DNA from: Methylomonas methanica
GTDB taxonomy: Bacteria; Pseudomonadota; Gammaproteobacteria; Methylococcales; Methylomonadaceae
Assembly (NCBI GenBank): GCA_001644045.1
Contig: LUUF01000079.1
Coordinates: 62,001 to 126,000, forward strand
Length of the DNA: 64,000 nucleotides
Reading direction: 5' to 3'
This document shows positions 10,532-23,540 of the stretch, in pieces (the first letter of the stretch is position 1; each line of letters opens with the position of its first letter). The notes under the pieces are model-generated. The model was not told where the DNA came from, ran no database searches, and was given only the letters and a program-made list of their open reading frames with translations. The translations under genes and the position numbers were made by a program.

Positions 10532-13500
10532 AACTTGCCTGTCTGATTCTGTCCTTATTGCTGCCTTTTCTGGCCTTGGCGGTGCAATGGTTATTGTGGC
10601 CCTGGATTAGTCCGTTCGTTTGGTTTCTATTTTTCCCCACGGTGTTTTTCAGTGCTCGCCTAGGCGGTTTCAAGGGCGGGCTGGCCAGCACCTTTTTAAG
10701 CGCTGGCTTTGTCTGGTATTTCTTTATTCCGCCGCAGTTGAGTTGGGAAATGGACAAGCCGGCCAACTTTTATTCGGTTGGCATGTTTCTGATAATGGGT
10801 TATTTATTCAGCGATACCCAGGAACGTCTGCGCCGGGCACAACAAAATACCGAATCCGCTTTAGCCCAGACCAGTGCCGCGAAGGAAGAGGTTACCCAGC
10901 TTTATCAAAAGTCCTTGGAGTTGGATCGGCTCAAGACTGAATTTTTTGCCAATATCAGCCACGAGTTGCGCACGCCCTTAACCTTGATTATCAGCCCGTT
11001 AACCCGGCGACTGGCTTTGGGCCTGTCTGCGGCGGAGCGCGGCGAAGATGAATTAATCCTGCGTAATGCCCGCTTGTTATATCGCCAAGTCAGCGACTTG
11101 CTGGATGTCGCCAAGCTGGAGGCGGGGCACATGGCGGTCGATTATGCGCACATCGATATTGCCGAGTTAACTCGTGCGGTAGCCTCGCAGTTCGATTCGC
11201 TCGCCAAGGAAAAAAATATCAGCTATCTGATAGACGCGCCGGAACCCCTGCCAGCCGAAGCGGACGGCGAAAAAGTACAGCGCGTGTTACTAAATCTGCT
11301 GGCGAACGCCTTTAAATTCACGCCCGATGGCGGAAGCATCCGTTTAACGCTACGCAAGGATGCGGACATGGCCGTTATTGACGTACAAGACAATGGCCCC
11401 GGCATACCCGAGGAGATGCGCGAGGTAGTGTTCGAACGCTTCCGGCAAGTCGAGGGCGGCGCGCAGCGGCGCTTTGGCGGTACGGGTTTGGGATTGGCCA
11501 TCGTTAAGGAATTCACCGAGTTGCATCGCGGCACGGTAACGTTAAACCAGTCAGAGGGTGGAGGGGCCTTATTCAGCATCCTCTTGCCGTTACGAGCGCC
11601 GCAAGGAACTCTGGTTAGAGACACGTCCACGCAGCTTGATCCCAATTTCAATTTGCAAAGTTCCGCTGAAAATCGTTGGCCTTCCCGCCAATTAAGCGTC
11701 GCCGCGCATATAGCCGAAGCTAACGCACCTTTGGTGCTGGTGGTTGAAGACAACGCGGATATGAATGCGTTTATTGTCGATATTTTAAAGCCATATTATC
11801 GAGTCGCCAGCGCTTACGACGGCCGTGAAGGCCTGGCGTTGGCGAGGAGATTGCAACCGGACCTGATCTTATGCGATTTGATGATGCCGTTAATGAGCGG
11901 CGATCAAATGGTTATCGAGTTGCGCAGGCAATCGATTCTGCTGGATGTACCTATTGTGATGCTGACCGCTAAAGCCGACGATGAGCAACGAGTGCGGATG
12001 CTAAATGAAGGCGTGCAGGATTATCTGCTCAAACCCTTTAGGGTGAATGAATTGCTGGCGCGGATTCACGGTTTGATTCAGGTACGCAAAAGGAATGCGG
12101 CCAGCCTGAGTGAAAGTGAGGCGCGCTTCGAAGCCACTTTCGAACAAGCGGCGGTAGGCATCGCGCTGCTTGCCCCCGATGGTCGTTGGTTGCGGGTTAA
12201 CCGTAAACTCTGTGAAATCGTGGCTTACAGCCATGACGAGTTATCGGCGCTTAGCTTCCAGGACATCACGTATCCGGACGATCTGGAAACCGACTTGGCT
12301 TACGTACAGCAATTACTTGCGGGCAAAATCCAAACCTATTCGATGGCGAAACGCTATATCCGTAAGGGCGGTACCCTGGTTTGGATTAATTTGACCGTCT
12401 CCCTGTTGCGTAATCCGGATGCCAGCCCAAGTTATTTTATAGCGGTGATCGAAGACATTACCGAACGCAAACTGATCGAGGAAAGCCTGAATAAATCGCA
12501 GGCCCAGTTGAAAACGTTTATTCAGCATGCGCCTATCGGCATTGCCATGTTCGATAGAGAGATGAACTATCTGTCCGTCAGCGGCCGCTGGCTGGCGGAT
12601 TATGGTCGGGGACATACGGATTTGATCGGCCTGAACCATTACCAGGTCAACCCGGATATGCCCGCCGAATGGCGAGAGATTCATCAACGTGGCTTGAGCG
12701 GTGCCACTATCAAGAATGACGAAGATTTGTGGGTGCAGGCGGACGGCAGTAAACGCTGGCTGCGTTGGGCTGTCTTGCCCTGGACCGACCAGAATGCGGC
12801 GATAGGCGGTATCATTATTTCCACCGAGGATATAACCGACAGAAAACTGGCCGAGGAAGAAATTCGCCGGCTTAACAACGATTTGGAACAACGCGTCATT
12901 GCCAGAACCGCCGAACTCAGCGCCGCGAACCGGGAGTTGGACAGCTTTGCCTACGCGGTTTCGCACGATTTGCGCGCACCGTTGCGAGCCATGAGCGGCT
13001 TTAGCCAGGCGCTTGCAGAGGATTACGGCGCGCAGTTACCAGGCGAAGCCCAAGTTTTTCTGAAACAGATAGAACACGCCAGCAGCAAGATGAGCGAATT
13101 GATCGACGGGCTGTTGGTACTTTCGCGTACCACACGCGGTGTGTTGAAATTTGACCGGATTGACCTCAGCGCCTTGGCGGAACGAGTTTTGGCCGACTTG
13201 CAACGCGATCAGCCCGAACGCCGGCTTAATATTTATGTCGAAACCGAGATGGTGGTTAGCGGCGATAGGCGTATGATCGAGGCGCTGATTCACAATCTCT
13301 TGGAAAACGCCTGGAAATACACCGCCAACACGGAGCAAGCCAACATACGGTTTTATACCGAACTGGCCGATGGGACGAAGCGTTTTTGCATAGCCGACAA
13401 CGGTGCCGGGTTTGATATGGCCCATGCCAGCCGCTTATTCCAGCCGTTTCAGCGCTTGCACCGTCAGGAAGAGTTTCCGGGGATAGGCATTGGTCTGGCT

Positions 13501-13635
13501 ACCGTGCAGCGTATCGTGTTTCGCCACGGCGGTACTATCGAGGCCAGCAGCGAGCCGGGCAGGGGTGCGGTTTTTTGCTTTACTTTACCGGAGCCGATTG
13601 CCGGCTCCGCGGCGGATAATCTGGAGATAGCATGA
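10528..13635 (+). CDS. double hybrid histidine kinase (HK-REC-PAS-PAS-HK)
   Basis: 1035 residues, overlapping the previous gene by four bases (ATGA). Order: N-terminal DUF4118-like membrane helices (1-95); first HisKA with H145 (ANISHELRTPL) and HATPase with DNGPGIPEEM and [10 protein letters not shown]; receiver with D450 (LCDLMMPLMSG); two PAS domains; second, phytochrome-like HisKA with H813 (AVSHDLRAPLRAM) and a second HATPase (DNGAGFDM, GIGIGLATVQRI). Two complete kinase cores in one chain, with a receiver between them, suggest an internal relay. As the first kinase after two kinase-less sensors, it is a good candidate for their partner. Confidence 0.93.
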   Translation: MKLACLILSLLLPFLALAVQWLLWPWISPFVWFLFFPTVFFSARLGGFKGGLASTFLSAGFVWYFFIPPQLSWEMDKPANFYSVGMFLIMGYLFSDTQERLRRAQQNTESALAQTSAAKEEVTQLYQKSLELDRLKTEFFANISHELRTPLTLIISPLTRRLALGLSAAERGEDELILRNARLLYRQVSDLLDVAKLEAGHMAVDYAHIDIAELTRAVASQFDSLAKEKNISYLIDAPEPLPAEADGEKVQRVLLNLLANAFKFTPDGGSIRLTLRKDADMAVIDVQDNGPGIPEEMREVVFERFRQVEGGAQRRFGGTGLGLAIVKEFTELHRGTVTLNQSEGGGALFSILLPLRAPQGTLVRDTSTQLDPNFNLQSSAENRWPSRQLSVAAHIAEANAPLVLVVEDNADMNAFIVDILKPYYRVASAYDGREGLALARRLQPDLILCDLMMPLMSGDQMVIELRRQSILLDVPIVMLTAKADDEQRVRMLNEGVQDYLLKPFRVNELLARIHGLIQVRKRNAASLSESEARFEATFEQAAVGIALLAPDGRWLRVNRKLCEIVAYSHDELSALSFQDITYPDDLETDLAYVQQLLAGKIQTYSMAKRYIRKGGTLVWINLTVSLLRNPDASPSYFIAVIEDITERKLIEESLNKSQAQLKTFIQHAPIGIAMFDREMNYLSVSGRWLADYGRGHTDLIGLNHYQVNPDMPAEWREIHQRGLSGATIKNDEDLWVQADGSKRWLRWAVLPWTDQNAAIGGIIISTEDITDRKLAEEEIRRLNNDLEQRVIARTAELSAANRELDSFAYAVSHDLRAPLRAMSGFSQALAEDYGAQLPGEAQVFLKQIEHASSKMSELIDGLLVLSRTTRGVLKFDRIDLSALAERVLADLQRDQPERRLNIYVETEMVVSGDRRMIEALIHNLLENAWKYTANTEQANIRFYTELADGTKRFCIADNGAGFDMAHASRLFQPFQRLHRQEEFPGIGIGLATVQRIVFRHGGTIEASSEPGRGAVFCFTLPEPIAGSAADNLEIA

Positions 13636-14069
13636 GCAACGCCAAAACCATCCTGTTGGTGGAAGATAATCCTCAAGACGAAATGCTGACCTTGCGGGCA
13701 CTACGTAAGGCGAATCTGGCCAATCAGGTGGATATAGTGCGAGACGGCCAGCAAGCCTTGGACTTTCTGTTCAAAACCGGCGAGTTTGCCGATCGCGACG
13801 GGCCGGATCTGCCGACCGTGATGCTCTTGGATATCGGCTTGCCTAGGCTGTCCGGTCTTGAAGTGCTGGAGCGGATACGCGCCGACAGCCGCACGGAGTT
13901 ATTGCCGGTGGTGATTTTGACCTCGTCGGATGAAGAGCGTGATCGAATAAAAAGCTATCGGATCGGTGCCAATAGTTTTGTGCGCAAACCGGTGGATTTC
14001 GGTGAATTCGCCGAGACTGTGGCGCGCTTGGGCGTATATTGGTTAGCCACCAACGAGCCGCCGCGATAA
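13632..14069 (+). CDS. single-domain response regulator (Rcp1-like)
   Basis: 145-residue stand-alone receiver, overlapping the kinase stop by four bases (ATGA). Acidic pocket in [10 protein letters not shown], phospho-acceptor D67 ([12 protein letters not shown]), Thr/Ser in [10 protein letters not shown] and Lys in FVRKPVDF. The wording ([27 protein letters not shown]) is that of regulators paired with phytochrome-type kinases, which fits the phytochrome-like second HisKA core just upstream. With no output domain, it would act as a shuttle or by protein contact. Confidence 0.93.
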   Translation: MSNAKTILLVEDNPQDEMLTLRALRKANLANQVDIVRDGQQALDFLFKTGEFADRDGPDLPTVMLLDIGLPRLSGLEVLERIRADSRTELLPVVILTSSDEERDRIKSYRIGANSFVRKPVDFGEFAETVARLGVYWLATNEPPR

Positions 14070-14082
14070 TGCTTATCCGCGC

Positions 14083-17238
<3,156 letters not shown>

Positions 17239-17314
17239 GCCGGTAATGCCACCAGGAAACGGCTGGTCAAAGCATTGCCCCTTTCGGCTTTGCCTCCCCC
17301 CATAGCGCGGATAC

Positions 17315-17348
17315 AAAAAAGCCGCAGCGTCCAAACGAAACGGCGGCT
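17315..17348 (-). terminator. rho-independent terminator of bfr
   Basis: Read leftward, AGCCGC ... GCGGCT (17348-17343 pairing with 17325-17320) is followed directly by six T. It lies 27 bases past the bacterioferritin stop codon. Confidence 0.8.
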
Positions 17349-17374
17349 ATTGGTAAGTATATTACCAGGCGGGT

Positions 17375-17845
17375 TTAAGACATTTGCGATTGCAGATAAT
17401 TTTGCAAACCGATGATGTTGATCAGGCCCAGTTGTTGTTCCAGCCAGTGAGCGTGATCTTCCTCGGTATCGTCCAGCATCACTTCCAGAATTTCCCGGGT
17501 TTGATAATCGCGCACGCTTTCGCAATAAGCGATGACCTTGCGCAAATCCGCGACCACCTTATACTCGACCGCCAAATCGTTTTTCAACATCTCCGGTACG
17601 TCGGCGCCGACCGCCAGCGGTTCGCGCTTGGATAAATCCGGTGTGCCTTCCAGAAATAAAATCCGCTTGATCAAGGCATCGGCATGGTTGGTTTCGTCCT
17701 GAACTTCGTGATTGATGCGTTCGTATAATTTGCCGAATCCCCAGTTTTCATACATCCGGGAATGGATAAAGTACTGGTCGATAGCAGTCAGTTCGCCCGC
17801 CAGTAATTCGTTTAAATGTGCTATGACTTGTTTGTCGCCTTGCAT
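17375..17845 (-). CDS. bfr: bacterioferritin lacking the haem-ligand methionine
   Basis: 156-residue ferritin-like subunit that oxidises and stores iron in a 24-mer shell. Ferroxidase ligands are in place: E18 ([11 protein letters not shown]), E51 and H54 (DETNH), E94, and E128/H131 (EEDH, one position later than in E. coli). The residue at position 52, where haem-binding bacterioferritins have Met, is Thr (codon at 17692-17690). This subunit should therefore not bind bridging haem itself. In bacteria with two Bfr types, subunits of this kind pair with a Met-bearing one; no second bfr lies in the window. Single-gene unit with its own terminator. Confidence 0.93.
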   Translation of the reverse strand: MQGDKQVIAHLNELLAGELTAIDQYFIHSRMYENWGFGKLYERINHEVQDETNHADALIKRILFLEGTPDLSKREPLAVGADVPEMLKNDLAVEYKVVADLRKVIAYCESVRDYQTREILEVMLDDTEEDHAHWLEQQLGLINIIGLQNYLQSQMS

Positions 17846-17982
17846 ATGCCGCCTCCCGGATAAATTTGATAAAGCCCTTGGCTATGGTAATACAAATAGC
17901 CGCCGGGTTCTTGGTTTGCGCGGATTACTTATGTGCAATTAAAACGTTCGGCCATGCAATAGCGCTATGCTGGCGATGCGGC

Positions 17983-20097
17983 TTAACTCCGAAATTGCTC
18001 CACCTGACCATGCAAATAAGCCGCCTGTTGGTTCAACTCACTGCTGGCGGTATGCGCCGCAGTGCCGCTTTCCACCAGCTCGACGATCACTTCGCCTATG
18101 GTATTTAAGTTTTTATCCAGATTTTGGGTGACATGGCTTTGTTCCTTGACGGCCTCGGCGATGTGTTTGTTCATGTCGCCGATGCGATTGACCGAGTCGT
18201 TAATGATAAATAATGCTTCCTCGGCAGCGTTGGATAGTGCGACAGTTTCGTCCATGCGTTGCCGTCCGACTGAAATAACCTCCACCGCTTTGCCGGTTTT
18301 GCTGATTAAACTGTTCACCATTTTGTTGATTTCATGGGTGGCATCCTGGACGGATTTCGCCAGATGTCTGACTTCGTCGGCCACCACCGCAAACCCCCGG
18401 CCTTGATCGCCGGCCCGCGCCGCCTCGATAGATGCGTTCAAAGCCAGCAGATTGGTCTGATCGGCAATGCCGCTGATGGTGTCGACAATAGCGGTGATAT
18501 TTTTACTTTCCAGCCGCATGTCTTCGATTACCCGAATGGCCTGGCCGATATTCTCCGATAGTGACGCAATTTTCACGGTGCTGGCCTTAACTACGTCGCA
18601 ACCTTTCAGCACCGATTGCATTGCATTCGCAGTTGACGATTGCGCTCTTTGCGCATGCTCGGCAATGTCGTGAGCGCTGACCGCCATTTCCGCCATCGAC
18701 GACACGACTTGTTGCACCTCGCGTTTTTGCATGGACAAGCGCTGGGCATTGTCGGCATTAATCTTGGAGGATAGGGAGGACGATAAATTAACGGTTTGCG
18801 AGGAGGCTTTTATTTGGTTAATCAGCAGGCGCAATTTATCGAACAGGATATTCAAGTCGCCGGCCAATTCGCCGACTTCGTCATGCGAGGCAACCGGCAA
18901 TGCTCTGGTTAAATCGTTGCTTTCCGTGATGGTCCGCACACTAGTCGCTACTTGTTTCAAGGGGTTTATCAAGCGGCCGAGTACATTCCAGGCCAGCAGC
19001 ATGGCTACCGCGACTATGGCCGCCGCGACGCCTATCTGGCCGGTCACCGTGACGTTGCGCTGATGGTCGAGTAGCTGTTCCACCGCTTGTTGTTCCGCCA
19101 GTACCGCCGCTATCGGCATCTCCATATACACCGCCCACGTCGAGGCGCCTTCCGCTAGTTTAAATGGCAATACGATATAGACCTTGCCGGCGTCGCTGGC
19201 GATGGAGAAATGCGTGGAACTATCGCGAATGCTGTTCGCGATCAAGCGATAGTGATCGCCCAACGCCGTTTGCGCTGCTGTCGCCAGTTCCTGCAAGCGG
19301 CTATCGCCGGCAATCACGCCGTCCTGGCTAATCAATAAAATTCTGCCTTGACCACCATAAATGCCTGCGTTGGCGGCACTGATGGTTTTGCTTAAAAAAC
19401 CTAGGCCCAGGTCCGTTCCGGCACCGCCGACATAGACTTCGCCGGCCAGAATCGGATTGACCACCGAAGCCATCAACACACCCTCGTATAGATAAGGGTC
19501 CACCACACAGGCATTACGCGTCAGTTTCGGGCAGGTGTACCACCAGTTGAGCGGATGGGCCACTTGCGGCGTTTCGTCGGTGATCACGTTTTCGCCTTCT
19601 TGCACGGAGCTGACTTGGCCGTTTTCGTCGCGCACCCAATATGGCGAGTACCGGCCGCTGGCGCTGGAACCCGATTTTTCGTCGCCGACATAACGGGCAT
19701 CGGCATTATCGAAGCCATTCAGTTCGGCGGTCACATAAGTCGATAACACGCCGGGCGATGCCTCCGTGGATTGCCGCACGATTTGATTTACGTGCTCGCG
19801 CATTGCCGGGGTGCCGGCTAAAGCCTTTTGCCGGGCATCCAATGTGGCCAGCGCATGAAAACGATTGACGGTGTATGCGCTTTGAAAAATAGCCTGCAAA
19901 GGCTGAACTACCTGCAAGGCTGCCGATTCCATGCGATAGCGCGCCGCCGATTCGATGGCCGGCTTGATTGCCGCGCCGATTTTTTCCTGAGTCTGGCTCG
20001 CGCTGTACCAACCGAAACCGACAATCGCCAACACGATAATCGCCATACTGGCGGCGTTCTGCACCAACAACTTGGATAAAATTGAATTCTTGCGCAT
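17983..20097 (-). CDS. methyl-accepting chemotaxis protein
   Basis: 704-residue transmembrane chemoreceptor. One membrane segment near residues 15-35 (ASMAIIVLAIVGFGWYSAS), a large periplasmic sensor of about 300 residues of probable Cache type, a second membrane segment (IGVAAAIVAVAMLLAWNVL), a HAMP linker, and a long helical signalling domain with the invariant tip IADQTNLLALNASIEAARAG at about 545-563 followed by GFAVVADEVR. The ligand cannot be read from sequence. No CheW, CheA or methylation-enzyme gene is adjacent, so it is an orphan receptor feeding a chemotaxis array encoded elsewhere. Confidence 0.96.
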   Translation of the reverse strand: MRKNSILSKLLVQNAASMAIIVLAIVGFGWYSASQTQEKIGAAIKPAIESAARYRMESAALQVVQPLQAIFQSAYTVNRFHALATLDARQKALAGTPAMREHVNQIVRQSTEASPGVLSTYVTAELNGFDNADARYVGDEKSGSSASGRYSPYWVRDENGQVSSVQEGENVITDETPQVAHPLNWWYTCPKLTRNACVVDPYLYEGVLMASVVNPILAGEVYVGGAGTDLGLGFLSKTISAANAGIYGGQGRILLISQDGVIAGDSRLQELATAAQTALGDHYRLIANSIRDSSTHFSIASDAGKVYIVLPFKLAEGASTWAVYMEMPIAAVLAEQQAVEQLLDHQRNVTVTGQIGVAAAIVAVAMLLAWNVLGRLINPLKQVATSVRTITESNDLTRALPVASHDEVGELAGDLNILFDKLRLLINQIKASSQTVNLSSSLSSKINADNAQRLSMQKREVQQVVSSMAEMAVSAHDIAEHAQRAQSSTANAMQSVLKGCDVVKASTVKIASLSENIGQAIRVIEDMRLESKNITAIVDTISGIADQTNLLALNASIEAARAGDQGRGFAVVADEVRHLAKSVQDATHEINKMVNSLISKTGKAVEVISVGRQRMDETVALSNAAEEALFIINDSVNRIGDMNKHIAEAVKEQSHVTQNLDKNLNTIGEVIVELVESGTAAHTASSELNQQAAYLHGQVEQFRS

Positions 20098-20345
20098 GGG
20101 GGATTTTTAATCTGCTTAAGGCGTGCCGGGCTGAATGGATTGTTTTTGTTTTTAAGAATAGACCAAGCAGGCGAATGATTTGCTTAACAGGGTGGTGTTG
20201 CAAATTTCGATGTGTGACTAGCTAAAGTTGCCATCTTGGCACGGACTGGCTCAGAACTTAAAAACTGACCAAGTTAAGGAGTCCTCTAAAAATAAAAAAA
20301 TCTCCTTCTCTCTACGAAAGAGGGCTTTTTAGAGGCTACCTTAAA
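20098..20345. other. intergenic region with nested inverted repeat
   Basis: Lies between cobW-family and chemoreceptor genes, both leftward. CCTCTAAAAA (20283-20292) and TTTTTAGAGG (20326-20335) form a perfect 10-base inverted repeat enclosing a second AT-rich T/A-run structure. It sits just past the stop of the GTPase gene and probably serves as its terminator. Confidence 0.5.
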
Positions 20346-21326
20346 TTAGTGCAGCTTGATTGCGTTAGGGTTAAGCAAGAGACCAAAAGCGCTGCTCAGA
20401 TCCTTGGCAAGTGCCGTTGGATCGCCGTTGACGATGAATACCAGTCGGCCTCGACCGTCGTCGGCCGCTCTGGAAACTAATGGGACAGGCGGGTAAAGTT
20501 GAGCGCCAGCGGCTTGGATGACCATGGGTTCGGCTTGTTCGGCAAGATAAACCACGCCTTTTACACGCAGTAAGTCTTGCGGATGGCATGCCAGCAGTTC
20601 GTGCAGGATTGTTTGTAAGTGCTGCCAGGGCGGAGCTCGTTCCAGATGCAGCGATATGCTGCGGAAGCTATGTGCCGGTAACGGGTCTCCGGCAGGCACG
20701 CGACGCAAACTCGGGCCTTCTTTGGTCAGCAGGCTAGCCGTGCGGAAGTCTCCTGCCGTTGCAGTCTGTCTAGGCGTGGCCGGCGCCAGAACTTGCAAGC
20801 GCGTTTCCAACGCAGCGTGCTGGTCCGCATTGCTCAAGTCGGCATGGGTTAGCAATAAGGTATCGGCCCACGCCACCTGCGCGCGAGCTTCGGCAAAACT
20901 ATCCAGTTGTGCCGCAGCCGATGGTATCGCCAAGGTGGTGATTACATGCTGCAAATGATAACGGCCAGCCAGCCAGCGCTCGCGCAACAGAGTATCCAAA
21001 ATCGGTTCCGGGCTGGCCACGCCGCTGGTTTCGATAATCATCCGTTCGAAAGGTTTGTCTTTAGCCTGATCCCAAGCCATCCAAAGGTTTTTTAAAGTGG
21101 GCGCCAAAGCGCCTTTCACCTTGCAGCAAAGACAACCACCGGACAGCACCGTCAACGGCAGGTCCTGGCTTGCCAACAGATCCTGATCGATCGGCATTTC
21201 GCCGAACTCGTTAATTACCACCGCGGTATTTACCCCGTCCGCCAGTAGCCGGTTCAACAACGTGGTCTTACCGCTGCCGAGGAAGCCGGTGAGCATGATG
21301 ACGGGGATTTTTGAATTTGAATTCAC
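20346..21326 (-). CDS. COG0523 / CobW-family GTPase, probable zinc metallochaperone
   Basis: 326-residue G3E-family GTPase. P-loop GFLGSGKTTL (14-23), switch segment NEFGEMPIDQDLL, the metal-binding motif GGCLCC (CLCC at 65-68) that defines COG0523, and a C-terminal CobW_C domain. Members bind zinc or cobalt and deliver metal to client enzymes, or help in zinc starvation. It follows a ZnuD-like TonB receptor with a Zur operator on the same strand, which favours zinc over cobalamin. A hairpin between the two leaves open whether they share a transcript. The zinc role is inferred from context. Confidence 0.88.
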   Translation of the reverse strand: MNSNSKIPVIMLTGFLGSGKTTLLNRLLADGVNTAVVINEFGEMPIDQDLLASQDLPLTVLSGGCLCCKVKGALAPTLKNLWMAWDQAKDKPFERMIIETSGVASPEPILDTLLRERWLAGRYHLQHVITTLAIPSAAAQLDSFAEARAQVAWADTLLLTHADLSNADQHAALETRLQVLAPATPRQTATAGDFRTASLLTKEGPSLRRVPAGDPLPAHSFRSISLHLERAPPWQHLQTILHELLACHPQDLLRVKGVVYLAEQAEPMVIQAAGAQLYPPVPLVSRAADDGRGRLVFIVNGDPTALAKDLSSAFGLLLNPNAIKLH

Positions 21327-21423
21327 GGCTCTAGTTTTGCTTTAACGGTCAGTTATTGCAACATTTTCAAGTAAGCCATGGCAAATGGCTTTAAATATCG
21401 GCCCACCTATTGCAGAGTCTGAA

Positions 21424-21459
21424 AATCCGCCCGTTTAAACGTGAGGGTACTGGCGGATT
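21424..21459 (-). terminator. possible terminator after the TonB receptor gene
   Basis: Read leftward, AATCCGCC and GGCGGATT form an 8-base stem with a 20-base loop followed by TTTTC. It lies about 50 bases past the receptor stop and could weaken read-through into the GTPase gene. The loop is long, so the call is tentative. Confidence 0.45.
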
Positions 21460-21509
21460 GGGTTTGTTAACGGTGATCGTTTGATGGATGTCTAGCATCG
21501 AATGGAAGG

Positions 21510-23540
21510 TTAATATGAAATCCTCAAGCCCACTTCCGCTCCGCGTCCCGCTTCAGGCGCAAAATTTCTCAAGTACGATGTCGAGTTGCGGATGTTTTGA
21601 TCCAGCAGGTTGTTACCTTTGGCAAACAGCATCAGCTTGGCGTCTTTATAGGCCTTGATTTGATAATTGGCGCCAACATTCAGCAGGAAATAGCCGGTGG
21701 TGGAGGTTTCGAAATCGCCGGCATGCGGTTGAGATTCGGCGCGGGTGAAGCGCAGATACGTCGATAATTTCTCCCGGTTGAAATCCAGTTGCAGGCCGTA
21801 GCGTAACGGAGGCATGCGCGGTACGTCGCTGCCGTTGACGAATTCGCCGCGGGTGTAGTCGCTGAATAAGCTCAGTTCCAGCAAGCCGAGATTGTTTTCC
21901 ATCATCGGTACGATCAGTTTGGCTTCGTAACCTTTGAAGATGGCGTCGTGTTGTCCACTGGTGACTAGCGGCACACAGTCCGCCACGCAAGGATTGCCGT
22001 CTTGATCGACGAATTCACCGCTACGTTGCTGGAAAATATAATCGCTGGCCCAGTTGTGGAATAAGTCGAATTCGGCGCGCAGCCAGTCGGTTTTGAAGCG
22101 GTAGCCCAAGTCCAGGTTGTAGGAGGTTTCTTCTTTCAAGCCCAGGTCGCCTCTGTCGTAACTGTGGGTGGCGTCGTGGTAGCCGTCGGACAGCAGTTCC
22201 TGGACCTGCGGCGCGCGCGAGGAGCGGGTGACCGCCAGATTCAGGCTATTGCGGTTATCCAGTTTCCATACGGCCGATGCGGAAGCGCTGACCGGGGTAT
22301 AGCTGAGATTGGCGAAACCGTCCGGGCGAATATCGGTTTGTTCGACGCGGGTGCCCAGTTGATACGTGACCGCGCCAATGTCGAATGATTCCACGGCGAA
22401 GACGCCGTAACTGGTGATGTCCGAGCGCGGCACGATGCTGTCGCCGGTGAGTTTCTCTATCGCATTAAAATCGCTGGCCTGGGTTTGGAAACCCAGCACG
22501 CCGCGCAGCGGTCCCAAATCTTGGTGGGCCAGTTCCATGCGGCCTTCGTAGGACTGGTTGGTGTAGTACGCACCAGGTTCCCCGTTGGCGATTTCGGTGT
22601 GTTGATAATCCGTGTAACCCAGCCGGGTGCGCAGACTTTTCGCGAAACGGAATGGGTTGTTCAGCTCGCTCTTAAAGTCGTATTTGGTTTGCCGCATCGC
22701 GATGCGCACGGTTTCGTCGCCGGTGCCGTCCGGCGCGATGGCGTAGTTGTTATTTAGATTATTGATGGAAACGCCGGCAAAGCCGGGCGCGCCGATCCAG
22801 GACAAGCCGGCCGAACCGCTGAGCGCTTCGGCGCCGGTGTTGTTCAGATAGCCTTTGGGGTTATCGACAATCTCCAGGCTGGGATCGGTAATCGCGACTT
22901 TTGCGGTGTCTATGCCGCTGCCGCCAATGTCCAAATTGTTGCGATGCCGGTAAAAGCCGTCCAGGTGATAAGCGATGTTGTCCTTGCCGCCCTCGACTTT
23001 CATCGTAGTGCTGGTTTCGTCGGAAGTGGAATCGAAACGTTGCTCAAGCGCGGCATCTATCAGTTTGTCGAACTGGCGGCCGGGGATACGGTTGTCGATG
23101 ACGTTAACGACACCGCCCATCGCGCCGCTGCCGTACAGCAGCGTCGCCGGGCCGCGCAGCACTTCGATGCGCTCGGCCAGCAACGGTTCGACGCTGGTGG
23201 CATGGTCCGGGCTGATCGCCGCGACATCGTTGCTGCCGATACCGTTGCTTAATACCCGTACCCTGGGGCCGGTCTGGCCGCGGATGACCGGCGTGCCGAC
23301 ACCGGGGCCGAAGGACTGGCTGCTGATGCCCAGCTCGTTTTTCAAGGTATCGCCGATGCTGTGGCCGGTTTTCATACGCAATTCGTCGTCGCTTAATACG
23401 GTGACCGGCACCGGGCTGTCCGTTTTCTTATTTTGCAATGGTGCGGTGACGACGATTTCTTCCAGTGCTTGTATAGGTGGTTCTTCGGCTATCAGAACCG
23501 GAGACGGCAGCATTAAAATCAGGGCAGCGGTTTTTTTCAT
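21510..23540 (-). CDS. TonB-dependent outer-membrane receptor, ZnuD-like (zinc)
   Basis: 676-residue outer-membrane gated channel. Signal peptide ending near residue 18-20, TonB box LEEIVVTA, plug domain with VIRGQTGPRVRVLSNGIG and SPDHATSVEPLLAERIEVL, then RGPATLLYGSGAMGGVVNVI and a 22-strand-type barrel ending in a C-terminal aromatic (GLRISY). The plug wording ISPDHA...VEPLLA matches zinc receptors of the Neisseria ZnuD type. One extracellular loop has a CVADC pair and a nearby His, possible metal ligands. A Zur operator lies 35 bases upstream of the ATG. Zinc as substrate is well supported by operator plus family, but not shown. Confidence 0.9.
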   Translation of the reverse strand: MKKTAALILMLPSPVLIAEEPPIQALEEIVVTAPLQNKKTDSPVPVTVLSDDELRMKTGHSIGDTLKNELGISSQSFGPGVGTPVIRGQTGPRVRVLSNGIGSNDVAAISPDHATSVEPLLAERIEVLRGPATLLYGSGAMGGVVNVIDNRIPGRQFDKLIDAALEQRFDSTSDETSTTMKVEGGKDNIAYHLDGFYRHRNNLDIGGSGIDTAKVAITDPSLEIVDNPKGYLNNTGAEALSGSAGLSWIGAPGFAGVSINNLNNNYAIAPDGTGDETVRIAMRQTKYDFKSELNNPFRFAKSLRTRLGYTDYQHTEIANGEPGAYYTNQSYEGRMELAHQDLGPLRGVLGFQTQASDFNAIEKLTGDSIVPRSDITSYGVFAVESFDIGAVTYQLGTRVEQTDIRPDGFANLSYTPVSASASAVWKLDNRNSLNLAVTRSSRAPQVQELLSDGYHDATHSYDRGDLGLKEETSYNLDLGYRFKTDWLRAEFDLFHNWASDYIFQQRSGEFVDQDGNPCVADCVPLVTSGQHDAIFKGYEAKLIVPMMENNLGLLELSLFSDYTRGEFVNGSDVPRMPPLRYGLQLDFNREKLSTYLRFTRAESQPHAGDFETSTTGYFLLNVGANYQIKAYKDAKLMLFAKGNNLLDQNIRNSTSYLRNFAPEAGRGAEVGLRISY

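Noticed and set aside
12313-12966. 217-residue frame opposite the double hybrid kinase
   Set aside because: Antisense shadow of strong PAS/HK coding sequence with no independent signal.
21327-21400. second Zur box in front of the GTPase gene
   Set aside because: AGTTATTGCAACATT shares only half a site; symmetry is too poor.
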